Below are positions 8,401 to 13,623 of a DNA stretch of 26,085 nt, piece by piece. The translations under genes and the position numbers were made by a program. The stretch spans positions 1-26,085 of the forward strand of contig CAYMSA010000020.1 in the NCBI GenBank assembly GCA_964392965.1, given 5' to 3'. This DNA comes from CAYMSA01 sp964392965. GTDB lineage: Bacteria; Actinomycetota; Coriobacteriia; Anaerosomatales; Anaerosomataceae. The notes under the pieces were generated by a model, which saw nothing but the letters and a program-made list of their open reading frames with translations, ran no database searches and had not been told where the DNA came from. How positions within the stretch are numbered: the stretch's first letter is position 1; the number at the start of each line of letters is the position of its first letter.

Positions 8401-8827
8401 CCCCCTCGCTCAGGCACTCGAGGTCCTCGAGTCTCACGACGGACGGACCCCTGGCCGCACGCACGTGCGTCGCCGAGAGGAGCCGACAGAGGCTGCGGTA
8501 GCCGGTGATGTCCTTCGCGAGCAGCGTGAGGTGGAAGCCGGCGCCGGCCGCTCTCGCCGAGCCGACCGGTGGCGTCCGCTCCGCTCCCGGGACACGCCCG
8601 TCCGCACACACCGCCTCCACGACGACCTCCGTGCCGATGATCGGCTTCACGCCGTAGCGCCCGGCAGCGCGATAGAAGCGGACCGCGCCGTAGAGGCCCT
8701 GGTGGTCGGTGATCGCGAGCGCGTTCATGCCGTGCCCGGCGGCCGCCTCGAGCAGCACCTCAGGAGAGGAGACCCCGTCCATGAAGCTCAGGTTCGAGTG
8801 CACGTGCAGATGTACGAAGCCGTCCAC
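5417..8827 (-). CDS. dnaE2: DnaE2-family DNA polymerase III alpha-like subunit with PHP domain
   Basis: This 1136-aa C-family polymerase has an N-terminal PHP domain (about 1-290), a polymerase core (GRGSAGDS 365-372, PDIDVDF 404-410, KMDILGLR 556-563 with the third Asp), a helix-hairpin-helix near 895-912 and an OB fold near 1010-1090. The segment NNEPMGFYSPRLVLNDARRHG (810-830) is typical of the DnaE2/ImuC group rather than replicative DnaE1, as are the lack of a tau-binding C-terminus and the SOS promoter upstream. The PHP metal residues nevertheless look complete: H8, H10, D17, H42, E67, H99, C149, D217 and H219. The GTG start at 8827 lies 6 nt after the stop of the DUF6504-like gene, with no clear ribosome site, so translation is probably coupled. 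I see no QxxLF clamp motif after the helix-hairpin-helix. Likely role: damage-induced DNA synthesis. Confidence 0.87.
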   Translation of the reverse strand: MDGFVHLHVHSNLSFMDGVSSPEVLLEAAAGHGMNALAITDHQGLYGAVRFYRAAGRYGVKPIIGTEVVVEAVCADGRVPGAERTPPVGSARAAGAGFHLTLLAKDITGYRSLCRLLSATHVRAARGPSVVRLEDLECLSEGVIGLSGCPCGEAGAAVLTGHTWRAGRALERLARCFAPGDFYVELMHLMTPDSPRYVAALADLAGRLGLPVVATNDVHYTCASAFRLHDVLSAAGARHPLPGPYGRSNGELWLKPAAEMRRLFAHVPGACDATLEIADCCDLDLGLGTFHFPAARIPAGETPRSALAGVARDGLERRYRPVTPEAVARLRHELAVIEQLGFSEYFLVVKEIVDFAKSRGIRCSGRGSAGDSIVTYLLGITDADPIAHELLFERFLNPERRQMPDIDVDFDSRRRDEVIAFIYERFGAEHVAMVATVNTMTARSAVRTAARALGHTPAEVDAFSRYLPWVSARRLPEVLATYPECRDHPLARPEHRLIVELATELDGTPMHLGTHLGGFIITREPIDTWTPLQWAAKGVVVSQYDKDDIETLGLVKMDILGLRTHSAITDTVRMARERVERESLEEARAAGMHVAEARAAARSAAEKAVPEPFELPKDDPEVYRMIASADTVGMFQLESSGQRNLASRLRERDFEDIIAAISLFRPGPLEAEMITPFIRRRHGLEPVSVPHEAMAGPLRSTYGVIIYQEQVLQVARAVADFTLAEADSLRRAMTKGRSREEMARIGGHFIERASECGVAPEVAVEVFRQLEGFAAYGFCKAHAACFAVVSYATAWLKTYYPAEFAAAILNNEPMGFYSPRLVLNDARRHGIAVLAPHINDSSAKFTVERSGGAIRVGLQDVHHMTSRLLEAMATERRVRPFRDLADFLRRTSAEERTAESLIRVGALDGLGMTDEGRPPTRDEMLALLPELKAVIAREGVAGDDTLLIAPVRARGRVDTGHVSGWTPAMRVTAELELLGLSVTAHPLALARADLERRGVVWASRLAGLPDRTRVLVAGVRERAQTPRTRSGRRTCFLTLEDPSGLLDVVVFEDALARYGDVIVKHRAYLVTGTLQNNPERGLAIVAEKIEPYRVRAEGGTQVRLRRGVGLGPMGPSRPGVGAAEDEDGSGTGVACG

Positions 8828-8833
8828 TGCGAC

Positions 8834-9253
8834 TCAGTCCACGACACCGGTGAGGAACCAGCGTCCCGAGGTCCGGTCGTAGGCGAGGTCATAGAGCCCG
8901 CCGCCCCGTGCGAGCACTCGCATGCACGACCGGCTCACGCGAGCATGCGGGTCCCACCACACATGCTCGACCGCCCACACCTGTACGACACGGTCGACCG
9001 GATACCGGCGCCCACGACAGGTGAACGCACGAGGAACGTCGTGCCCGTCCTCCCACTCGACCTCGATAGGCCGCTCGTAACGCTTCCCCGCCGCGCCAGA
9101 ATCGGGCGTCACAAGCTCCGCCGCGGGTACGAACCACGGGCTACGCGCGAGTTCGGCAAGCACCGGGCCCCGTGCGTCGAGCGAGGTGAAGAGATCGAGC
9201 GTCTGACCCGACGTGCGCGGATCGAACGCCTTTATGGCGTGATTGTGGCCCAT
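8834..9253 (-). CDS. DUF6504-like small protein with putative clamp-binding motif
   Basis: The 139-aa product matches, from memory, the DUF6504 family: a C-terminal beta-rich domain (about 58-139) with RPIEVEWEDG, FTCRGRRYPVDRV, VWWDP, GLYDLAYD and a final GRWFLTGVVD. Members are often encoded beside error-prone polymerases, as here. The first 35 residues are an extension containing QTLDLF (17-22), which resembles the hexapeptide form of the sliding-clamp-binding motif. The ATG at 9253 has AAAGGA about five bases upstream. It is the first gene of the LexA-controlled operon and precedes dnaE2 by 6 nt. No biochemical function is known to me; an accessory or targeting factor for DnaE2 is an inference. 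Confidence 0.8.
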   Translation of the reverse strand: MGHNHAIKAFDPRTSGQTLDLFTSLDARGPVLAELARSPWFVPAAELVTPDSGAAGKRYERPIEVEWEDGHDVPRAFTCRGRRYPVDRVVQVWAVEHVWWDPHARVSRSCMRVLARGGGLYDLAYDRTSGRWFLTGVVD

Positions 9254-9270
9254 GCGTGTCCTTTGAGAGT

Positions 9271-9315
9271 ACGGCCGGGTGTGGAAGGAGCTTCAGGGGG
9301 TCCACACCCGGCCGT
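9271..9315 (-). promoter_or_regulatory. Strong 5'-terminal hairpin in the leader of the DUF6504-dnaE2 operon
   Basis: Perfect 15-base arms (9271-9285 and 9301-9315) enclose a 15-nt loop. The predicted start site of the LexA-controlled promoter falls near 9312, so the hairpin would form the very 5' end of the mRNA, ending only a few bases before the AAAGGA ribosome site. No U-tract follows on this strand, so it is unlikely to be a terminator of this operon. It may stabilise the mRNA or affect initiation. Confidence 0.65.
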
Positions 9316-9318
9316 TTC

Positions 9319-9347
9319 AGCATATCGAACATATGTTCGATATGCAA
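9319..9347 (-). promoter_or_regulatory. LexA-controlled promoter with perfect SOS box
   Basis: Read on the minus strand, TTGCAT (-35, 9342-9347) and TATGCT (-10, 9319-9324) are separated by exactly 17 bp. The core CGAACATATGTTCG (9326-9339) fills that spacer and is embedded in a perfect 24-bp palindrome (9321-9344). It matches the Gram-positive/actinobacterial LexA consensus CGAAC-N4-GTTCG. LexA bound here would block RNA polymerase directly, so the DUF6504-dnaE2 operon should be induced by DNA damage. Confidence 0.93.
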
Positions 9348-9387
9348 GACACACCGCGGGTACATCCGTACATCTTTCCGAATGCTT

Positions 9388-9405
9388 CCCGGGTGCTCCC
9401 CCGGG
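9388..9405 (-). terminator. Weak hairpin after the histidine kinase gene
   Basis: CCCGGG-N6-CCCGGG forms a 6-bp GC stem 7 nt beyond the kinase stop codon. There is no U-tract. It could end the two-component transcript before the SOS promoter, but the case rests only on position and stem strength. Confidence 0.3.
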
Positions 9406-9411
9406 CGGCTC

Positions 9412-10803
9412 TTAAGCCTTCGCGCGACCGCTTTCGATGAGTGGCACGGCCACCGTGAACGCTGCGCCGCCGAGGTCGGTGTCCCCCGCCGACACCGTAC
9501 CACCGTGCCGCTCGACGATCTCCCGGACGACCGCCAGACCGATGCCGAGTCCGCCGCTCGCCCTCGAGCGGGCCGGGTCGGCCCGCCAGAAGCGCGTGAA
9601 CACCCGCTCGCGGTCCTCCTCGGCGACACCGATGCCCGAGTCGGCGACCTCGATGAGTACGTCGCCCTCCGCCCGGCGTACCGTCACGCGCACTCGGCCG
9701 CCCTCGGGCGTGTATCGCGCGGCGTTGGAGAGCAGGTTGCTCACAGCCTGCGTCAGACGGTCGGCGTCACCGGCGACGATGAGACCGTCCTCGATCGCCG
9801 CGTCAAGCGTGTGTCCCGTCGACTCCATGAGCGCTCGCGAGCTCTCGATGGCGCGCCGCACGGGCTCCGCGATGTCGAGGGGCTCGACCGTGAACGGCAC
9901 CGACCCGCGCTCGAGCGAAGAGAGTTCGAGGATCGACCCGGTCAGACGGCCGAGCCTCACCGTGTCGTCGTGGATGAGCGCGAGGCGCACCTCATCGACG
10001 GGCAGAACGCCGTCCTGCATGGCCTCGACCGTCGCCTGGATGGCCTGGAGCGGCGTCCGGAGCTCGTGCGCCACGTCGGCAGTCAGCTGCTGCTCGAACC
10101 GCCGCTCAGCCTCCACCGCGTCCGCCATCTCATCGAACGTCACGCCGAGGTCAGCTATCGGGTCGCCGCCCGACATGCCCGTGCGTGCCGAGCGGTCTCC
10201 GCGCCGGAGCGCCTCAGCGGCGCGGGTCACCTCGGTGATGGGCCGCACGATGCCGCGCGAGAAGAGCACCCCGAACAGCGACGCGAGGACGACGGCAATG
10301 AGCGCGGCGATGCCGAGCCCCTGCAGAGAGACCTGCTGGAACCACTCATCACGCTCGGTCAGAAAGCCCTCCGGCGTGCTCTGGGAGACGACCGCGCGAC
10401 CGACGACCGTCCCGCCCACCACGATCTCCGCCTGACCGCTCGTCTCGTCGACCTCGGCGGACGTCCCCCCGGGGAGCACCCTGCCGCCCCGGCCGGGGCT
10501 GTAGGCGACGAGTGCGCCATCGGCGTCGAACACGAACACCTCGAGGTCGTCGGCCATGCCGTACCGGGTGACGTTGGTGAAGTCGACACGCTCCCAGCTC
10601 CCTGCAGACTCGTACTCCATGGCGATGGCGTTGGCCATGAGCGCCGCGCGCGACTCCATCCCGCGTTGGATGTACGAGCGGAACTGGTGTCCCCACGAGA
10701 CGCTCAGGACGACCGCCGCGATGAGCGCGGTCGAGACGGCCACGAGCGCGAACGCGAACGCGAGGCGTGTCGCGATGCTGCGCTGTCTCAGGCCGAGGGA
10801 CAC
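9412..10803 (-). CDS. Membrane sensor histidine kinase (HAMP-HisKA-HATPase)
   Basis: The 463-aa product is a classical two-pass sensor kinase. Transmembrane segments lie near residues 12-34 and 161-183 and flank an extracytoplasmic domain of about 125 residues. A HAMP linker (about 183-236) leads to the HisKA helix with phospho-acceptor H246 in VAHELRTPL. The ATPase domain has an N box (N356/N360), G1 DSGIG (388-392), an F box (RFWRADP) and G2 GLGIGL (419-424). The GTG start overlaps the end of the response regulator gene by 16 nt, so the two are translationally coupled. The stimulus cannot be read from the sequence. The architecture resembles PhoR/ResE-type kinases, and the pst genes lie about 10 kb away, but that link is only suggestive. 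Confidence 0.93.
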   Translation of the reverse strand: MSLGLRQRSIATRLAFAFALVAVSTALIAAVVLSVSWGHQFRSYIQRGMESRAALMANAIAMEYESAGSWERVDFTNVTRYGMADDLEVFVFDADGALVAYSPGRGGRVLPGGTSAEVDETSGQAEIVVGGTVVGRAVVSQSTPEGFLTERDEWFQQVSLQGLGIAALIAVVLASLFGVLFSRGIVRPITEVTRAAEALRRGDRSARTGMSGGDPIADLGVTFDEMADAVEAERRFEQQLTADVAHELRTPLQAIQATVEAMQDGVLPVDEVRLALIHDDTVRLGRLTGSILELSSLERGSVPFTVEPLDIAEPVRRAIESSRALMESTGHTLDAAIEDGLIVAGDADRLTQAVSNLLSNAARYTPEGGRVRVTVRRAEGDVLIEVADSGIGVAEEDRERVFTRFWRADPARSRASGGLGIGLAVVREIVERHGGTVSAGDTDLGGAAFTVAVPLIESGRAKA

Positions 10804-11489
10804 GGTGCCTCGAAGCGATAGCCCACACCGAAGACGGTGTGGATGAACCGCGGTGCCCTGGGATCGTCGTTCAGCTTGGCGCGGAGGTTCTTCACATGCG
10901 AGTCGATGGCCCGCTCATAGCCCTCGAAGTCGTAGCCGAGGACCTTCTCCACCAGCTCCATCCGCGAGTACACGCGACCCGGATACCGTGAGAGCGTGAC
11001 GAGCAGCTGGTACTCACTCGCTGTGAGTTCCGCCTCGACGCCGTCGACGTAGACACGATGACCCGCAAGGTCGATCTCAAGCGGCCCGTACTCCACACGC
11101 GAACGCTGTGGCTCGCTCGTCGCGTTCGCGCGGCGCAGGAGCGCCCGCATGCGGGCCACGAGCTCACGCGGGCTGAACGGCTTCACGAGATAGTCGTCCG
11201 CGCCGAGGTCGAGACCGGCGATCCGCTGTTCCTCGGCGCCCTTCGCGGTGAGCATGATGATCGGCACGTCAGAGACGTTGCGAATGCGACGGCACACCTC
11301 CTCGCCGGGAAGTCCCGGGAGGTTGAGGTCGAGCACGACCGCGTCGAACGCGTGCGCCTCGAACGCCCTCATGGCCCGCTCGCCGTCGCCGACGGCCGTC
11401 ACCCAGTAGCCGTCGCGCTCGAGATACGCCTCGACGACCGACCGGGTCTGCGCCTCGTCCTCGACGAGCAGGATCCTCCGTGTCTCCAC
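10788..11489 (-). CDS. OmpR/PhoB-family response regulator
   Basis: The 233-aa product has a receiver domain (acidic pocket E10/D11, phospho-acceptor D54 in VVLDLNLPG, T81, K103 in LVKPFSPRE) and a C-terminal winged-helix DNA-binding domain (LTASEYQLLVTLSRYPGRVYSR, then the recognition helix near ERAIDSHVKNLRAKL). The GTG start at 11489 is chosen because GAAGGGG lies seven bases upstream and the receiver fold begins at once (ETRRILLVEDE); an in-frame ATG at 11528 would add 13 unlikely residues. It forms an operon with the overlapping kinase gene. It probably regulates transcription; its targets are unknown. Confidence 0.94.
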   Translation of the reverse strand: METRRILLVEDEAQTRSVVEAYLERDGYWVTAVGDGERAMRAFEAHAFDAVVLDLNLPGLPGEEVCRRIRNVSDVPIIMLTAKGAEEQRIAGLDLGADDYLVKPFSPRELVARMRALLRRANATSEPQRSRVEYGPLEIDLAGHRVYVDGVEAELTASEYQLLVTLSRYPGRVYSRMELVEKVLGYDFEGYERAIDSHVKNLRAKLNDDPRAPRFIHTVFGVGYRFEAPCPSA

Positions 11490-11499
11490 CGCACCGCCC

Positions 11500-11563
11500 C
11501 TTCCACAGGTCAGAGGATACGATACCACCGCCGTCTGGACGCCTGACGCGGCACCTGTGGAGG
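11500..11563. repeat. Inverted repeat flanking the response regulator leader
   Basis: TCCACAGGT (11502-11510) and ACCTGTGGA (11553-11561) are perfect 9-base inverted copies; one more base pair follows on each side after one mismatch. They are 42 nt apart and bracket the presumed promoter region of the two-component operon. They could be autoregulatory operator half-sites or a long-range stem. No clear -35/-10 pair was found between them. Confidence 0.35.
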
Positions 11564-11582
11564 AATGATGGAGCCGGGCCCG

Positions 11583-12578
11583 CTACGGGAGCACGAGCGG
11601 GATGACCTCGTCGCCCGCAGCGGTGCGACCCATGGATTCCGGCTCGAGCGCGCGAAGACGTTTCGCCAGTTCTGCGGGAAGCGGGTCGAGCAGGTCGATG
11701 CGCACGCCGGTCATCGGGTGATCGAACGCTATCCGGTACGCATGCAGGAACTGCCGGTCGAGGCCGAGCTCGGCCCTCGGGCGCCTGCGACCGTACATCG
11801 GGTCGCCGACGACCGGATGCTTGATGTAGTCCATGTGCACCCGGATCTGGTGTGTGCGTCCGGTGAAGAGCTTGCACTCCACGAGCGTGTAACCGTCATC
11901 ATGTACGCCCGCCATGAACCGCTCGAGCACCCGGAACGTCGTGACCGACTGCCGCGCATCGGCGTGCTCGCTCACCGCCATCCGCACACGATCCTTCGCG
12001 TGACGTGCGAGCGGCGCGTCGATGATGCCGGTGTCGGGCGCGATGTAGCCGTGCACAAGCGTGACGTAGCGGCGCTCGATGGTGCGGATCTTGAGCGCCT
12101 CGGAGAGCGCGATCTGCGTCTCATCGTCCTTGGCGACCATCATGAGACCCGAGGTGTCCTTGTCGAGCCGATGCACGATGCCGGGCCGTTCCTCGCCCGC
12201 CTGCGTGCCGAGGCGGTCCGTGTGCGCGAGCAGCGCGTGCACGAGCGTACCGCTCGCGTGGCCGGGTGCCGGGTGCACGACCAGGCCGGCCGGCTTCGAG
12301 AGCACGATGAGGTGCTCGTCCTCGTAACGGATGTCGAGCGGGATCTCCTCGGCCTGAAGCACGAGCTCGTCCTCGATGGCCGGGTAGACCTCGATGCGCT
12401 CGCCCGCACGCACCATGTGGCGCTTCTGCGCGAAATCGCCGTTCACGCGCACCGCGCCCGCACCGATGAGCCGCTGCGCGGCCGCCCTGCTCGGCGCGAG
12501 ACCCGCCTCGGCGAGGAATACGTCGAGGCGCGTGCCGGCTTCGTCCGAACGGACGTGATGGACCTGCGGAGCAGCCAT
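11583..12578 (-). CDS. rluD: RluD-family 23S rRNA pseudouridine synthase
   Basis: This 331-aa enzyme should convert uridines to pseudouridine in large-subunit rRNA. It has an N-terminal S4 RNA-binding domain (about residues 17-75, AQRLIGAGAVRVNG) and the RsuA/RluA catalytic domain with HRLDKDTSG, whose Asp (D139) is the catalytic residue. GRTHQIRVHM and HPVVGDPMYG are further family motifs. The exact target cannot be told from the sequence; RluD and its paralogues share these motifs. The ATG lies 2 nt after the lspA stop without a strong ribosome site, consistent with coupling. lspA-rluD adjacency is common in Gram-positive bacteria. Confidence 0.93.
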   Translation of the reverse strand: MAAPQVHHVRSDEAGTRLDVFLAEAGLAPSRAAAQRLIGAGAVRVNGDFAQKRHMVRAGERIEVYPAIEDELVLQAEEIPLDIRYEDEHLIVLSKPAGLVVHPAPGHASGTLVHALLAHTDRLGTQAGEERPGIVHRLDKDTSGLMMVAKDDETQIALSEALKIRTIERRYVTLVHGYIAPDTGIIDAPLARHAKDRVRMAVSEHADARQSVTTFRVLERFMAGVHDDGYTLVECKLFTGRTHQIRVHMDYIKHPVVGDPMYGRRRPRAELGLDRQFLHAYRIAFDHPMTGVRIDLLDPLPAELAKRLRALEPESMGRTAAGDEVIPLVLP

Positions 12579-12580
12579 CG

Positions 12581-13093
12581 CTAGACCCGGGACCGCGCGT
12601 CGGGCCGCTTCTCGGGAGCGACGGTCGGGTTGAGCGCGTGCTCATGTCTGCCGAAGAGCAGCCACGCGACGAGGATGACCGCGCCCACGTCGAGACAGGC
12701 GTCGGCGATGTTGAAGACCGGGAACCAGCCGAGGTCGAAGAAGTCCGTCACGCCGCCCGCGATCACACGGTCGATGAGGTTGCCGATCGCACCGCCCATG
12801 ACGAGCGCCAGTGAGACCCTCGCGATCACACTCCGCGGACGGAGCTTGACGAGCGCGTAGACGATCACCGCCGTGACGACGAGCGCCACGAGTACGAGTA
12901 CGAACTGCTGTCCCTTGAGCATGCCGAAGGCGGCGCCGGTGTTGTGGACATGCGTGAGCCAGAGGAAGCCGTCGATGAGCGGCATCGACTCACCCACGTC
13001 GAACGCCGAGCGGACGAGTGCCTTGCTCCACTGATCGATGCCGATGACCGCGGCGACCATCACGCCGAAAGCGACCCATGCGCGCCTGGACAC
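12581..13093 (-). CDS. lspA: Signal peptidase II (prolipoprotein signal peptidase)
   Basis: LspA removes signal peptides from lipid-modified prolipoproteins in the membrane. The 170-aa product has four predicted membrane helices and the conserved boxes: DQWSK near 20, NTGAAFG 51-57, GGAIGNLIDR 100-109, VTDFFD and FNIADACLDVG. The catalytic aspartates are probably D117 and D131. The GTG start at 13093 is chosen because it shares one base with the stop of the upstream zinc-finger gene (TAGTG) and has GAGGAG about ten bases upstream; the frame is open further but without support. The C-terminal 20 residues are a charged cytoplasmic tail. PstS in this window is one likely substrate. Confidence 0.95.
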   Translation of the reverse strand: MSRRAWVAFGVMVAAVIGIDQWSKALVRSAFDVGESMPLIDGFLWLTHVHNTGAAFGMLKGQQFVLVLVALVVTAVIVYALVKLRPRSVIARVSLALVMGGAIGNLIDRVIAGGVTDFFDLGWFPVFNIADACLDVGAVILVAWLLFGRHEHALNPTVAPEKRPDARSRV

Positions 13094-13464
13094 TAGTCGG
13101 TCTCCTCGCGTGCCTTGCAGCTCACGCACAGGTCGGTCTCGGGCATCGCCTCGAGCCGTTCCGGCGTGATCGCCGCGCCGCAACGGACGCACGTGCCGTA
13201 GGTGCCGTCGGCGATACGGGCGAGCGCCCGATCGATCTGTGCGAGTGACTCGCGGGCGTGCCCCTCAAGCGTCATGTCCATCTCACGCGCGAATGTCGCC
13301 GAGCCCTGGTCGGCCATGTGGTCACGGTAGTTGTTCTCACCCGAGACGTCCGAGAGTGTCTCCTGGCCAGCCGCCTCGAACTCCTCTATGTCGGCGACGA
13401 GCCGCTCGCGCTCCTGTTCGAGCGACGTTCGCAGCGCCGCGATATCAAGCCGGGACGCGTCCAT
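13093..13464 (-). CDS. DksA/TraR-family zinc-finger protein
   Basis: The 123-aa product has a long N-terminal helical region (coiled-coil-like, residues 5-85) and a C-terminal four-cysteine zinc finger: C92, C95, C113 and C116. It belongs to the DksA/TraR superfamily, whose best-known member acts through the RNA polymerase secondary channel; Gram-positive members (YteA type) are less well understood, so an RNA polymerase role is not certain. The ATG at 13464 has GAAGGAGG about seven bases upstream and is preferred over an upstream ATG at 13599 that would add an unlikely 45-residue extension. A 7-bp hairpin (13502-13521) lies in its leader. It overlaps lspA by one base. Confidence 0.9.
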   Translation of the reverse strand: MDASRLDIAALRTSLEQERERLVADIEEFEAAGQETLSDVSGENNYRDHMADQGSATFAREMDMTLEGHARESLAQIDRALARIADGTYGTCVRCGAAITPERLEAMPETDLCVSCKAREETD

Positions 13465-13555
13465 CGGGCCTCCTTCGAACATCCGCGGGAGTACAGGGAG
13501 AGCGCCCCATAGGCGGGGCGCCCCGTTATCACAATCCGTACCCTCCCGAACCGCG

Positions 13556-13561
13556 AGTATA
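13556..13561 (-). promoter_or_regulatory. Putative -10 element of the zinc-finger-lspA-rluD operon
   Basis: TATACT on the minus strand is a 5/6 match to the sigma70 -10 consensus. It lies about 90 nt upstream of the zinc-finger gene start and just downstream of the hairpin that follows ileS. No convincing -35 is seen, so this is tentative. Confidence 0.4.
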
Positions 13562-13575
13562 CCATCAGCGGGATC

Positions 13576-13596
13576 CCCGTCCGCCGGACGGACGGG
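13576..13596 (-). terminator. GC hairpin following ileS
   Basis: CCCGTCCG and CGGACGGG form an 8-bp stem with a 5-nt loop, 27 nt past the ileS stop codon. There is no U-tract after it. U-less hairpin terminators are often proposed in high-GC actinobacteria; position between two transcription units supports the call. Confidence 0.45.
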
Positions 13597-13623
13597 CACG
13601 GCGCTGCTGGCCGTACCTCCGGC

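Noticed and set aside
5417..8827. Assignment of the polymerase as replicative DnaE1
   Set aside because: The DnaE2-like C-terminal core segment, missing tau-binding tail and SOS promoter argue against it, though the intact PHP site keeps some doubt.
7049..9415. Long open frame (788 aa) on the plus strand opposite dnaE2
   Set aside because: It is antisense to a well-supported polymerase gene; its product is Arg/Glu/His-rich with no recognisable domain, as expected from GC-rich codon structure.
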